Shown here piece by piece: positions 17,251 through 25,864 of a stretch of DNA of 64,000 nucleotides. The position numbers were made by a program, and so were the translations under genes. Each line of letters begins with the position of its first letter. Within the stretch, counting starts at the first letter, position 1. Under the pieces are notes generated by a model. The model saw nothing but the letters and a program-made list of their open reading frames with translations. It ran no database searches and was not told the origin of the DNA. Source of the stretch: Euzebya sp051004735 (GTDB lineage: Bacteria > Actinomycetota > Nitriliruptoria > Euzebyales > Euzebyaceae); the NCBI GenBank assembly GCA_051004735.1, contig JBPCKA010000096.1:1-64000 (forward strand). Direction: 5' to 3'.

Positions 17251-18639
17251 TTGATCACCCGACCCGACGGCGCGGTGCGGATCGCCGGTGGCCAGGGCTT
17301 CTACGGCGACACGCCTGCCGCGATCGCGGACCTGCTGACCGAGCAGCCCGACTACATCTGCCTTGAGGCTCTGGCCGAGTTGACCCTGGCGATCCTTGCC
17401 AAGGACCGCCGGCGTGACGAGACGCTCGGCTACACCCGCGACCTGCCGCTGTACCTGATGGCCACCCTGCCGTCGGTGCTGGCGGGCCGGGAGAGTGGCA
17501 GGCGTACCCGGGTGATCACCAACGCTGGCGGGATCAACCCTCTGGGGGCGTTGAAGATGGTGCGTGACGCCGCCCAGAAGTTCGGGTTGGGAGGGTTCAC
17601 AGTCGCGGTGGTGTTGGGCGATGATCTGCGAGGGCAGCCAAGGCTGGTGCCCGCCTCGTTCCCGGCGGTGGAGGACCTGCAGTTCGCCAATGCCTATCTG
17701 GGCGCGGGTGGCATCGTCCAGGCTCTGCAGCGTGACGCCGATGTGGTCATCACCGGCAGGGTGGCCGACGCGGCGCTGTTCCTGGCACCGTTGATATTCG
17801 AGCATGGCTGGGAGATCGGTCCTGACGGCTTGACCCAGGCCGATATTGATCGTCTGGCCGCCGGAACGGTCGTGGGGCACCTGCTGGAGTGCTCGGGCCA
17901 GTCCACAGGGGGCAATCACGCGGGTCGATGGTGGGACGTACCTCAGCCGTGGCGGTTCGGGTTCCCTCTGGCCGACGTCACCGCAGATGGTGAGGCGATC
18001 ATCTTCAAGCCGCAGGTCTCGGGCGGCCGCGTGGACTTTGACACCGTCCGCCAGCAGTTGCTGTATGAGGTGGGGGACCCCACGGCATACCTGACACCCG
18101 ATGTGGTCGTGGACATGACCACCGTGGAGTTGAGCGATCTGGGTGATGACCGGGTCCGTGTGACCGGCGTCGGGGGCCATCCCGCGACCGGGATGTACAA
18201 GGCCGTCGGGGCGTCACGCGACGGGTATGCCGCCGATACCTCAATCGCGCTGGGTTGGCCAGACGCCCCGGCTAAGGCCCGGGCAGTGGCCGACATCGCC
18301 CGCAAGCGCATCGCCGAGGCGGGCATAGCGGTGCTCGACTGGCACACCGAGTTGTTCGGGGTCAACGCACTGCATGGTCCGGCGGCGCACCGCCCGGGCC
18401 AGGCCGATCCCGACCCCGCCGAGGTCGTGCTTCGCCTGGCCTGGAAAACCGCGGATGCCGACAGTTGTGCGCAGGTAGCCCGCCACATCATTCCGATGGC
18501 CCTGTCGGGACCTCCGCCCGGGTTTGCCGGTGCCGGGCGAGCCCGCCCGAAGCCCTCGGGCCTGCTGCAGATCCACACCGATCTGATCCCACGCGGCCCG
18601 GTCGATACCGGCGTGACCGTGATTGTCGAGGAGTTGTGA
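17251..18639 (+). CDS. AtuA family protein (acyclic terpene utilisation, DUF1446)
   Basis: This 462-aa protein matches the large part of AtuA: VRIAGGQGFYGDTPAAIADL, LPSVLAGRESGRRTRVITNA, GGINPLGALKMVRDAA, VITGRVADAALFLAPLIFEH, VGHLLECSGQSTGGNHAG. AtuA takes part in citronellol/geraniol and related branched-acid breakdown in Pseudomonas, but its chemistry is not well defined. In many actinobacteria the protein is split, as here, with a separate small C-terminal-domain protein encoded next. The start is TTG at 17251, 6 nt after the previous stop, with no strong ribosome site, so coupling to the TPP gene is likely. Confidence 0.87.
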   Translation: MITRPDGAVRIAGGQGFYGDTPAAIADLLTEQPDYICLEALAELTLAILAKDRRRDETLGYTRDLPLYLMATLPSVLAGRESGRRTRVITNAGGINPLGALKMVRDAAQKFGLGGFTVAVVLGDDLRGQPRLVPASFPAVEDLQFANAYLGAGGIVQALQRDADVVITGRVADAALFLAPLIFEHGWEIGPDGLTQADIDRLAAGTVVGHLLECSGQSTGGNHAGRWWDVPQPWRFGFPLADVTADGEAIIFKPQVSGGRVDFDTVRQQLLYEVGDPTAYLTPDVVVDMTTVELSDLGDDRVRVTGVGGHPATGMYKAVGASRDGYAADTSIALGWPDAPAKARAVADIARKRIAEAGIAVLDWHTELFGVNALHGPAAHRPGQADPDPAEVVLRLAWKTADADSCAQVARHIIPMALSGPPPGFAGAGRARPKPSGLLQIHTDLIPRGPVDTGVTVIVEEL

Positions 18640-18641
18640 TC

Positions 18642-19034
18642 ATGACCGGTGATGCCACCTGTCTGGTGAACGACCTGGCCTTCGCCCGTCCCGGGGACAA
18701 GGGCAACGACTCTGATGTCACGGTCTTTGCGCGCAGTCAACCTGCGTATGACCATTTGGTCCTGGTGCTGACCGCCGACCGGGTCGCCGATCACTACGGG
18801 GATCTGGTCAGGGGCGAGGTGACGCGCTGGGAGGTTCCACGCGTGTGGGCCCTGAAGTTCCTGCTGCGCGACGCGCTTGGCGGAGGAGGTCCCGCAAGCC
18901 TGCGCGCCGACAACCTGGGCAAGGCACTGGGCGGCGCGATCCTGCGGATGGAGGTTCCGGCCCCGGGTGACCTGGTCGTGCCACAGCGACCCCCGGCTGA
19001 CCCCTACGCCAGCGCGGACTGGGTCGTTGACTGA
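18642..19034 (+). CDS. AtuA C-terminal-domain protein
   Basis: This 130-aa protein corresponds to the domain found at the C-terminus of full-length AtuA proteins: DLAFARPGDKGNDSDVTVFA, VPRVWALKFLLRDALGGGGP, SLRADNLGKALGGAILRMEV. It probably forms one functional unit with the 462-aa protein encoded 2 nt upstream. The start is the ATG at 18642; an upstream extension in frame would only overlap the preceding gene. Confidence 0.88.
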   Translation: MTGDATCLVNDLAFARPGDKGNDSDVTVFARSQPAYDHLVLVLTADRVADHYGDLVRGEVTRWEVPRVWALKFLLRDALGGGGPASLRADNLGKALGGAILRMEVPAPGDLVVPQRPPADPYASADWVVD

Positions 19035-19044
19035 GGACCGGCGG

Positions 19045-19578
19045 TTATGGCGATTGAACAGGAGCAGGGATATCAACCGGGGTGACGTCACCGGGCAGTC
19101 TGCCGCGCTGGCACACCTGTGACCCCGAGTCGAAGCGCCACGTCACGGTGTCAACCTCGTAGCTCTGGATGGCCAGGCCGCTCCAGTAGACCGGGTCCAG
19201 CACGCCGATCTCGCGGCCATCGTCGAAGACCACGAACTCACTGGTGTAGGCGTCGCCCTGGCCGTCCAGGCCGGTCAGGACCAACACCATCCCGCCTCGC
19301 AGGGGGCCCGAGTCACCCACGGGAATGACACACACGATGTCCGGACCGGTCGTCGGGGCCAGTCCCGCCACGGTCTGCAGGGTTTCGGAGCAGGTCGACG
19401 CCTCGGAGCGGGACAGAGTGCACAACTGGTCCACCTGGCCCGACACCGTCAGACCGATGGCGCGTGTCAGCAGGTCTCGCGCCTGTTCCTGATCCACCGT
19501 CCGACGGACACCCGGCAGCACACAGGCCGACAGCAGCAGCGACAGCACGACCAGGGTGAGGGCCAGACGGTGGAACAC
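19045..19578 (-). CDS. putative lipoprotein, unknown function
   Basis: This 177-aa protein has a lipoprotein signal: VFHRLALTLVVLS followed by the lipobox LLSAC, with the Cys at about residue 18. The mature part is small, with four further Cys residues (QLCTLS, STCSE, IVCVIP, SQVCQ) that could form disulfides, and a VYWSGLAIQSYEVDTVTWRF C-terminal strand region. I do not recognise a family. The GTG at 19578 gives the cleanest signal peptide; the TTG at 19608 would add ten residues. The gene is convergent with the AtuA operon (10-nt gap) and divergent from phoH. Confidence 0.75.
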   Translation of the reverse strand: MFHRLALTLVVLSLLLSACVLPGVRRTVDQEQARDLLTRAIGLTVSGQVDQLCTLSRSEASTCSETLQTVAGLAPTTGPDIVCVIPVGDSGPLRGGMVLVLTGLDGQGDAYTSEFVVFDDGREIGVLDPVYWSGLAIQSYEVDTVTWRFDSGSQVCQRGRLPGDVTPVDIPAPVQSP

Positions 19579-19696
19579 GATGCGCCAGGCTACCCACGGT
19601 CGAAGCAACCCTGACCGCAGACGCGCGCGACCGCGCTAGACTGCCACTGCCAGATTTGTTCAGACCTGACCCCGGATCAAAGACCGCAAACACAGC

Positions 19697-20728
19697 TTGA
19701 CCACCAGCACAGACGCCGCCAGTTCGGTTCGCTTGACCACCGTTCCAGGCGAGCATGCCATGGTCGGACTTCTCGGGACCCACGACGAGTTGCTCAAGCT
19801 TGTCGAGGCCGCATTCGACGTTGACATTCTGGTGAGGGGAAACGAGATCACGGTGACGGGCGAAGCCCCGCAGCCTGACCAGGTGGTCCAGGTGTTTGAG
19901 GAGCTCACGACCCTGGTCGCCGCTGGTCAGGAACTTGATGCCGGGACCGTCACCTCAACCATCCAGATGGTCCGGGGTGAAGAACACCCACATCCCGCCG
20001 AGGTGCTCAGCGACGAGGCGCTGACCCATCGTGGCCGCTCGATCCGCGCCAAGACCTTCGGGCAGAAGCAGTATCTGGATGCGATCCGGACCAACACCGT
20101 CACCTTCGGGATCGGGCCGGCGGGCACCGGCAAGACCTACCTGGCGATGGCGATGGCCGTCTTGGCGCTGAAACACAAGGACGTCACCCGGATCATCCTG
20201 ACCCGCCCCGCAGTCGAGGCCGGGGAACGCCTGGGCTTCCTACCCGGCACGCTGTTCGAGAAGATCGACCCCTACCTGCGGCCGCTGTTCGACGCATTGC
20301 ACGACATGATGGACGCCGAGAACCTCGGCACCCTGATGGAACGGGGGGTCATCGAGGTTGCACCCCTGGCCTACATGCGGGGTCGGACCCTCAACGACGC
20401 CTTCATCGTCCTTGACGAGGCGCAAAACACCACCCCTGAGCAGATGAAGATGTTCTTGACCCGCATCGGTTTCGGGTCCAAGGCCGTCGTAACCGGTGAC
20501 GTCACCCAGGTGGACCTGCCCGGCACGTCCCGTTCGGGTCTGAAGGTCGTCCGCGAGATCCTGACCGGTATCAACGGCATCGCCTTCGCCGAACTGACCA
20601 GTCGCGATGTGGTTCGCCACTCAATCGTCCAGCAGATCGTCGCCGCCTATGAACGGTGGGACGAACCGGACGGAGAGGATCCCCGGCCGGGCAGCGCGTC
20701 ATCGACGGCCGCGGATCGACGGCGCTGA
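19697..20728 (+). CDS. phoH: PhoH-like ATPase
   Basis: This 343-aa P-loop ATPase is of the PhoH/YbeZ family, associated with RNA metabolism together with YbeY. It has an N-terminal KH-like region, then the Walker A GIGPAGTGKTYLAMA (about residue 140) and Walker B AFIVLDEAQNTTPEQMKMFL. KTFGQKQYLDAIRTN and TGDVTQVDLP are diagnostic. The start is TTG at 19697. A TAGACT box at 19637-19642 would give a leader of about 50 nt. The stop overlaps the ybeY ATG by one base (TGATG). phoH-ybeY-corC-cdd form one tightly overlapping operon. Confidence 0.93.
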   Translation: MTTSTDAASSVRLTTVPGEHAMVGLLGTHDELLKLVEAAFDVDILVRGNEITVTGEAPQPDQVVQVFEELTTLVAAGQELDAGTVTSTIQMVRGEEHPHPAEVLSDEALTHRGRSIRAKTFGQKQYLDAIRTNTVTFGIGPAGTGKTYLAMAMAVLALKHKDVTRIILTRPAVEAGERLGFLPGTLFEKIDPYLRPLFDALHDMMDAENLGTLMERGVIEVAPLAYMRGRTLNDAFIVLDEAQNTTPEQMKMFLTRIGFGSKAVVTGDVTQVDLPGTSRSGLKVVREILTGINGIAFAELTSRDVVRHSIVQQIVAAYERWDEPDGEDPRPGSASSTAADRRR

Positions 20729-21228
20729 TGGCCGTATTCATCGCCGATGAGCAGTCCGTCGTGGAAGTCGACCTGGATCGTCTGCGGGACCTGACCGCCT
20801 ACGTCATGGCCGACCGCGGGGTGCCCGATGGGATGGAGGTGTCAGTGCTGTGCATCGAACGTGATGCCATCACGGCGTTGAACCGCACCCACATGGATTC
20901 CGATGGCCCCACCGACGTGCTGGCGTTCCCCTTGGACCAACCGGGCGAGACCATGCCGGGCGACGTGGCGATCCTCGGCGACGTCGTCGTGTGCCCTGAA
21001 ATTGCAGCGGCGCAGGCCAGTGAACATGGGAAGACGGCAAGTCAGGAGATCGACCTGCTGGTGGTGCATGGCCTGTTGCACCTACTGGGTCACGATCACG
21101 CCGAGGCCCAGGAGAAAGCGGTGATGTTCGACCTGACTGACACGCTGCTGGCCGGCTTCGCCCATGAGTCAGCCGGCTTCGCCCAGGGGTTGGCCGACTT
21201 CCCACAGGGGGTAGAACCACAGCTGTGA
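20728..21228 (+). CDS. ybeY: endoribonuclease / rRNA maturation factor YbeY
   Basis: This 166-aa zinc metalloprotein acts in 16S rRNA 3'-end maturation and ribosome quality control. The metal motif HGLLHLLGHDH (residues about 117-127) is exact, and LNRTHMDSDGPTDVLAFPLD is the conserved upstream block. The C-terminus is extended by an Ala/Gly/Phe-rich tail containing two similar segments (AGFAHESAGFAQGLADFPQG), beyond the usual end. The start is the ATG at 20728, overlapping the phoH stop. The stop overlaps the next gene's GTG (GTGA). Confidence 0.94.
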   Translation: MAVFIADEQSVVEVDLDRLRDLTAYVMADRGVPDGMEVSVLCIERDAITALNRTHMDSDGPTDVLAFPLDQPGETMPGDVAILGDVVVCPEIAAAQASEHGKTASQEIDLLVVHGLLHLLGHDHAEAQEKAVMFDLTDTLLAGFAHESAGFAQGLADFPQGVEPQL

Positions 21229-22541
21229 ATGCCGAACTGCTTCAGGGTCTGATCGCGCTGGTCCTGATCGGAGTGACGGGCTACTTCGTGGCTGCGCGGG
21301 CTGCCCTGGACCGCATGACGATTCCGCGGGTCGCTCGTCTGGTCGAGGAGGATCGAGCCGGGGCGGTCAAGTTGGCCCGCCTGCTGGATGACACCAGTCG
21401 GACCTGGTCGGCCCTGACGTTGTTGGTGATCGCGCCCCTGGTCACCGCCGTGGCGCTGATCACCCAACTGTTCATGATCTGGTGGTCACCCGGGGTCGCA
21501 ATCGCCGTGGCGGCTCTGACCACGACCGTGCTTGGCTACGTGGTGGTTGAGTTGCTACCCCGCTCGATCGCCCTGCGTCAGGTCGAGACGGTGGCGTGTC
21601 GCACGGCGGGCACCGTGGCAGCCGTGTCGATGCTGTTGCGCCCAGCCACCACCCTATTGGTGTGGCTGGGGGTCAGGGTGCTGCCCGGTGCCGAGGATGG
21701 CGCCGAGGCATTTGTGACCGAGGAGGCCATCCGGGACATGATCGATGAGGCCGAGGGCCAGTCGATCGAGCCGTCCGAGCGGGCGATGATCCACTCCATC
21801 TTCGAACTCGCCGACACACTGGTCCGCGAAATCATGGTGCCCCGCCCTGACGTCGTGATGGTGTCGGAAAGCCAACCGCTGTCCACAGTCGTCGGGGTGA
21901 TCCTGGATCACGGGTACTCACGAATCCCGGTGCATCGAGGCGAGGACCGCGATGACATCGCCGGGATGCTGTATGCCAAGGACGTGCTGAAGCGCATCCA
22001 CGTCCAGGGCGACGAGGAAGGGTCATGGGAAGATCTGATCCGCCCTCCCTACGTGGTGCCCGAACTGAAGAACGTCGACGGGCTGCTCCGCGAACTGCAG
22101 GCCGAGCAGGTGCACATGGCCATCGTCGTGGACGAGTACGGGGCACTGGCCGGTATCGCGACGATCGAGGATGTGTTGGAGGAGATCGTCGGCGAGATAG
22201 TCGATGAGTACGACTCCGAGGAACCGCTGGTGGAGTTGTTGGAGGAGGGTCGGTGGCGCGTCGATGCCCGCCTGTCGGTGTCGGAACTGGCAGATCTGGT
22301 GGACACGCGGCTGCCCGATGATGACTGGGACACAGTGGGCGGCCTGTTGTACGGCGTGCTGGGCCACGTTCCCCGGCCTGGTGAGAGCGTCAACGTCGAT
22401 GGGTTGCGGTTGGTCGCCGAGCGGGTGCGTGGCAGACGCATCGCTGAGGTGTTGGTCGAGCGGCATGACGCCAGTGAGACAGCGGATGAGCTACCCACCG
22501 AGGTGGCCGAGGCCTACGCCGCGGACGCGCGGCAGCCGTGA
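21225..22541 (+). CDS. HlyC/CorC family membrane protein (CNNM and CBS domains)
   Basis: This 438-aa protein has an N-terminal CNNM/DUF21 transmembrane domain (about residues 1-150) and two CBS domains (VREIMVPRPDVVMVSESQPL and YVVPELKNVDGLLRELQAE). A C-terminal CorC_HlyC domain follows (RWRVDARLSVSELADLVDTR). The linker EEAIRDMIDEAEGQSIEPSE is standard. Such proteins are implicated in magnesium or cobalt efflux or homeostasis; transport is inferred from family. The start is GTG at 21225 and overlaps the ybeY stop; the stop overlaps the cdd start. Confidence 0.92.
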   Translation: MNAELLQGLIALVLIGVTGYFVAARAALDRMTIPRVARLVEEDRAGAVKLARLLDDTSRTWSALTLLVIAPLVTAVALITQLFMIWWSPGVAIAVAALTTTVLGYVVVELLPRSIALRQVETVACRTAGTVAAVSMLLRPATTLLVWLGVRVLPGAEDGAEAFVTEEAIRDMIDEAEGQSIEPSERAMIHSIFELADTLVREIMVPRPDVVMVSESQPLSTVVGVILDHGYSRIPVHRGEDRDDIAGMLYAKDVLKRIHVQGDEEGSWEDLIRPPYVVPELKNVDGLLRELQAEQVHMAIVVDEYGALAGIATIEDVLEEIVGEIVDEYDSEEPLVELLEEGRWRVDARLSVSELADLVDTRLPDDDWDTVGGLLYGVLGHVPRPGESVNVDGLRLVAERVRGRRIAEVLVERHDASETADELPTEVAEAYAADARQP

Positions 22542-22981
22542 CGACACCAGACTTCGGGGGATTGTTGGCCCAGGCCACGACGGCGCGCCAGCGTGCCTAC
22601 GCGCCCTATTCGGGGTTCCTGGTCGGCGCGGCCCTGCAGACCACCAGCGGGGAGGTCTTCCTGGGTTGCAACGTGGAGAACGCGGCCTATCCGGCCACGA
22701 TCTGTGCCGAGCGGACCGCCCTGGTCAGCGCAGTCGCCAGCGGGTACCGCGAGTTCACCGCGCTGGCCGTGATCGGGTCCGGACCGGGACCGACAACGCC
22801 CTGCGGGATCTGTCGGCAGATGCTGTTTGAGTTTGCGCCCGACCTGGTGGTCATTGCTGCCGGTGCCGACGGCGCCACCTCGACCCACACTTTGGGTCGC
22901 GGCCTGCTGCCCGACGGGTTTGGTCCCGAACGCCTTGCGGCTGCTTCGGCGGAGTGGGGAACGATGGGAATTTCGGACTGA
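22538..22981 (+). CDS. cdd: cytidine deaminase
   Basis: This 147-aa zinc enzyme deaminates cytidine and deoxycytidine to uridines in pyrimidine salvage. The zinc and catalytic residues are CNVENAAYPATICAERTAL (Cys-Ala-Glu core) and TPCGICRQMLFEF (PCxxC). The start is GTG at 22538, overlapping the preceding stop (GTGA). It is the last gene of the phoH operon. In many bacteria era and recO follow at this point; they do not here. Confidence 0.95.
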   Translation: MTTPDFGGLLAQATTARQRAYAPYSGFLVGAALQTTSGEVFLGCNVENAAYPATICAERTALVSAVASGYREFTALAVIGSGPGPTTPCGICRQMLFEFAPDLVVIAAGADGATSTHTLGRGLLPDGFGPERLAAASAEWGTMGISD

Positions 22982-23001
22982 TCGTCAGGCACGGGAATAG
23001 G

Positions 23002-23007
23002 TATGCT
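23002..23007 (+). promoter_or_regulatory. -10 box, leaderless promoter of the anti-sigma gene
   Basis: TATGCT ends 8 nt before the ATG at 23016; there is no Shine-Dalgarno. Confidence 0.5.
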
Positions 23008-23015
23008 GAGCAGCG

Positions 23016-23717
23016 ATGCTCGGCGACAGCGAAGAGCACCGTCCTTACGAGGATTTCGCGGTGCGACACGTGATGGGCAGTCTGGACGAGGCCGAATCGG
23101 GCACCTTCCGATCTCATCTGCTGGACTGCTCGGACTGTCGTGCGCGGGTGGGGGAACTTCGATCGATTGCCTCGGATCTGGCCGAGGTCGAACGGGACGA
23201 ACGGCGGGAACGTGCTGCCCGGTTGGTCGAAACCAAAGAACGTGAAGAGGAACCCGATACCGAGTACGACGGCTACCTGAAGCAACCAGGTCGAGGGTTG
23301 AAAATCTTGCTGGGTGGTGGCGTCTTCCTCATCGTGCTGCTCAGCATCTGGAACTTCGTACTGCGAGGGCAGAACTCCAGCCTTGAGGGACGCGCCACCG
23401 CGTTGCAGGAGTCGGCTGAGGTCATCAACTTCGGCGACCCCTGGACCACAGCCAGGGTGGCACCGGGAGTGGAGGGCGTCGCCCGGATCGAAGACGGTCA
23501 CCTGGCCGTGATGGTCCGGGGCACCGTCGACGGGGCGCAGTATCAGATCAGCCGCTACGACGCCGAAGGAGACCTGCTGGACGCCAGCGCGATCCACTCC
23601 GTCAACGAGCAGATCCGCTGGTTCTCAGGTCCCACACGGGCCGAGGCGGCCCGCATCGACGTCAGTCTGACCCGCGGGAACAACCAAACCATCATCTTCC
23701 GCGCACTGGCTGAGTAG
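23016..23717 (+). CDS. anti-sigma factor-like membrane protein with zinc-binding N-terminus
   Basis: This 233-aa protein has a zinc-binding anti-sigma (ZAS) motif, H..FRSHLLDCSDCRARVGEL (residues about 27-46, HxxxCxxC). A charged linker is followed by one transmembrane helix (ILLGGGVFLIVLLSIWNFVL, about 98-117). The extracytoplasmic beta-rich domain is anti-sigma-K-like. It should hold an ECF sigma factor at the membrane, but no sigma factor gene is adjacent, so the partner lies elsewhere or upstream context was lost. The ATG at 23016 follows a TATGCT box by 8 nt. The stop is TAG at 23715-23717. Confidence 0.82.
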   Translation: MLGDSEEHRPYEDFAVRHVMGSLDEAESGTFRSHLLDCSDCRARVGELRSIASDLAEVERDERRERAARLVETKEREEEPDTEYDGYLKQPGRGLKILLGGGVFLIVLLSIWNFVLRGQNSSLEGRATALQESAEVINFGDPWTTARVAPGVEGVARIEDGHLAVMVRGTVDGAQYQISRYDAEGDLLDASAIHSVNEQIRWFSGPTRAEAARIDVSLTRGNNQTIIFRALAE

Positions 23718-23757
23718 GACTCAAACCCACCGCCAGCCTGTCCATCTGCCGTTCGGG

Positions 23758-23830
23758 TGGGCGCGGCTGGGATTGAACCAGCGACCTCTCCGGTGTGAGC
23801 GGAGCGCTCGTCCCACTGAGCTACGCGCCC
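23758..23830 (-). tRNA. tRNA-Val (anticodon CAC)
   Basis: The cloverleaf reads on the minus strand. The acceptor GGGCGCG pairs with CGCGCCC, and the D arm starts TAGCTCAGTGGG. The anticodon stem CTCCG/CGGAG carries the loop CTCACAC with anticodon CAC, and the T arm is GCTGGTTCAATCCCAGC. CCA is not encoded. It lies 14 nt downstream of the rpe stop on the same strand and may be processed from the same transcript. Confidence 0.95.
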
Positions 23831-23844
23831 GAGGACGGGGGATG

Positions 23845-24537
23845 CTACCTCACGAGGCGCGGTGTGTCGGCCGCAGCGGTGGCCAGGGCGCGGAGGTCTG
23901 AGATTCCCTCGGCGAACGTGTCGTACTTCCACAGCGCGCTGCCGCTGATGAACACGTTTGCCCCGGCCTTGGCTGCACCCTGGATCGTGTCCGGCCCGAT
24001 CCCGCCGTCGACCTCGAGGTCGATGTCACGTCCGGATGCCTCAATCATCAATCGTGCACGGGTGATCTTTTGCTCCATCGACGACAGATAGGACTGTCCA
24101 CCGAAACCGGGGTTGACCGTCATGATCAGGATCATGTCCACCAGGTCCATGACGTCCTCGACATGGACCAAAGAAGTCGCAGGTGACAGCGCGATGCCGA
24201 CCTTGCCGCCCCAGTCCTTGATCTGCTGATAGGTCCGGTGCGCCATCGCCAGGGTCTCGGGATGGCAGATCACCATCTCACAACCCGCCTGCTTGATGTA
24301 GCGCTCGATCTGGTCCTCGGGTCGGTGGGCCATGATGTGGACCTCGAAGGGGACCTCACACACCGTCCGGCACGCGGCGATCACGTCGGGCCCGAAGGTG
24401 ACGTTGGGTACATAATTGCCGTCCATCACGTCCCATTGGAGACGGTCCGCACCAGCCGCCTCAAGAGCCTGGCAGTCGCGGCCCAGGTTGGCGAAGTCCG
24501 CGGGAAGGGTCGAGGGGACGATCTTGACGTCGCTCAC
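23845..24537 (-). CDS. rpe: ribulose-phosphate 3-epimerase
   Basis: This 230-aa TIM-barrel enzyme interconverts ribulose-5-phosphate and xylulose-5-phosphate in the pentose phosphate pathway. Motifs: IVPSTLPADFANLGRD, LQWDVMDGNYVPNVTFGPDV (metal-binding), FEVHIMAHRPEDQIERYI, MTVNPGFGGQSYLSSMEQKI, DLEVDGGIGPDTIQGAAKAG. The start is the GTG at 24537, overlapping the thiolase stop (GTGA), so it is coupled to that gene. The stop is TAG. Confidence 0.94.
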   Translation of the reverse strand: MSDVKIVPSTLPADFANLGRDCQALEAAGADRLQWDVMDGNYVPNVTFGPDVIAACRTVCEVPFEVHIMAHRPEDQIERYIKQAGCEMVICHPETLAMAHRTYQQIKDWGGKVGIALSPATSLVHVEDVMDLVDMILIMTVNPGFGGQSYLSSMEQKITRARLMIEASGRDIDLEVDGGIGPDTIQGAAKAGANVFISGSALWKYDTFAEGISDLRALATAAADTPRLVR

Positions 24538-25736
24538 AGCCGCTCGATGATGATCGCCATACCCTGGCCACCGCCAACGCACATGGTTTCCAACCCGATG
24601 GCTTTGTCTGCGGTCTGCAGGCCGTTCAGCAGCGTGTTCATGATCCGTGCACCGGTCATGCCGAAGGGGTGACCGATCGCGATCGAGCCGCCGTTGACGT
24701 TCAACTTGTCCCACTCGATACCAAGTTCGTCAGCCGAGGGGATGACCTGGGCAGCGAACGCCTCGTTGATCTCGACCAGATCGACGTCGTCGATGGTCAT
24801 TCCGGCACGGGCCAGGGCCTGCTTGGAGGCTTCGATGGGACCAAGCCCCATGATCTCGGGATTCAGCGCGGTCACACCGGTGGCAATGATGCGGGCCAGG
24901 GGTTGGATGCCCAGTTGGGCCGCTCGGGTGTCAGACATCACCACCACCGCGGCGGCTCCGTCGTTCAGGGGGCAGGCGTTGCCCGCCGTGATACGTCCGT
25001 CCGGCCGAAAGACCGGCTTCAACTCTCCCAACTTCTCAGTCGTTGTGCCTGGCCGGGGACCGTCGTCGGCGGACATCAGCGTGCCATCGGCCAGTTCCAC
25101 CGGGGTGATCTCGCGATCCCAGAACCCGTTCTTCTGCGACTCAACGGCCCGCTGCTGAGACAGTGCCGCGAACTCATCCATCCGTTCACGCGATACGCCC
25201 TTGGCCAACGCGACGTTCTCGGCCGTCTGGCCCATCGGGATGTAGATGTCGGGCAGGCCGGTGGGGGCTTGCCAGCCATCGGCCCCCTCGGTCGCGGTTT
25301 GTGCGGTACGGGCTTCGGCGTCGGCGAATTTGGGATTGTGCGGACCGGCGTCAGAGGTCCCGTTGGCAAAGCGGCTGACGGTTTCAACACCCGCGGCCAC
25401 AAAGACATCGCCCTCGCCGGCCTTGATGGCATGTGCCGCCATCCTCATGGTCTGCACCGAGGAGGCGCAATACCGTGTGATCGTCGTGCCGGGGACCGTG
25501 TCCCAGCCCAGCAAGGTGGCGACCACCCGGCCCATGTTGAACCCGGACTCCCCGCCAGGCAGCCCGCACCCCAACATCAGATCCTCCACGTGGGAGGGGT
25601 CCAGTTCGGGCACCTTGTCCATGGCCGAGCGGACCGCGAAGGCGGCCAGGTCATCAGGACGAAAGTCGATCAACGACCCCTTGTCGGCTCGACCTATCGG
25701 CGTGCGGGCAACGGCGACGATCACTGGCTCTGACAT
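24534..25736 (-). CDS. acetyl-CoA acetyltransferase (thiolase)
   Basis: This 400-aa thiolase catalyses acyl-CoA C-C cleavage or acetyl-CoA condensation. The nucleophile is in TITRYCASSVQTMRMAAHAI (Cys about 91). The base residues are in SIAIGHPFGMTGARIMNTLL (His) and ETMCVGGGQGMAIIIERL (second Cys). The middle carries NAFAA-like NEAFAAQVIPSADELG. It is probably a fatty-acid beta-oxidation or broad thiolase. The ATG at 25736 has GAGGAG 5 nt upstream. It is the first gene of a unit with rpe and possibly tRNA-Val. Confidence 0.93.
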   Translation of the reverse strand: MSEPVIVAVARTPIGRADKGSLIDFRPDDLAAFAVRSAMDKVPELDPSHVEDLMLGCGLPGGESGFNMGRVVATLLGWDTVPGTTITRYCASSVQTMRMAAHAIKAGEGDVFVAAGVETVSRFANGTSDAGPHNPKFADAEARTAQTATEGADGWQAPTGLPDIYIPMGQTAENVALAKGVSRERMDEFAALSQQRAVESQKNGFWDREITPVELADGTLMSADDGPRPGTTTEKLGELKPVFRPDGRITAGNACPLNDGAAAVVVMSDTRAAQLGIQPLARIIATGVTALNPEIMGLGPIEASKQALARAGMTIDDVDLVEINEAFAAQVIPSADELGIEWDKLNVNGGSIAIGHPFGMTGARIMNTLLNGLQTADKAIGLETMCVGGGQGMAIIIERL

Positions 25737-25864
25737 GATCACTCCTCATGGGCCGCTTGCGTCGGCCCGACGGTGGCATCAGATCGTTGACTGACCCCTT
25801 AGGGTAGGCCCCCGGGGCGCATCGGTGCACACCGATCCGGCGTCGCAGCAGATACTGGAGCAAC

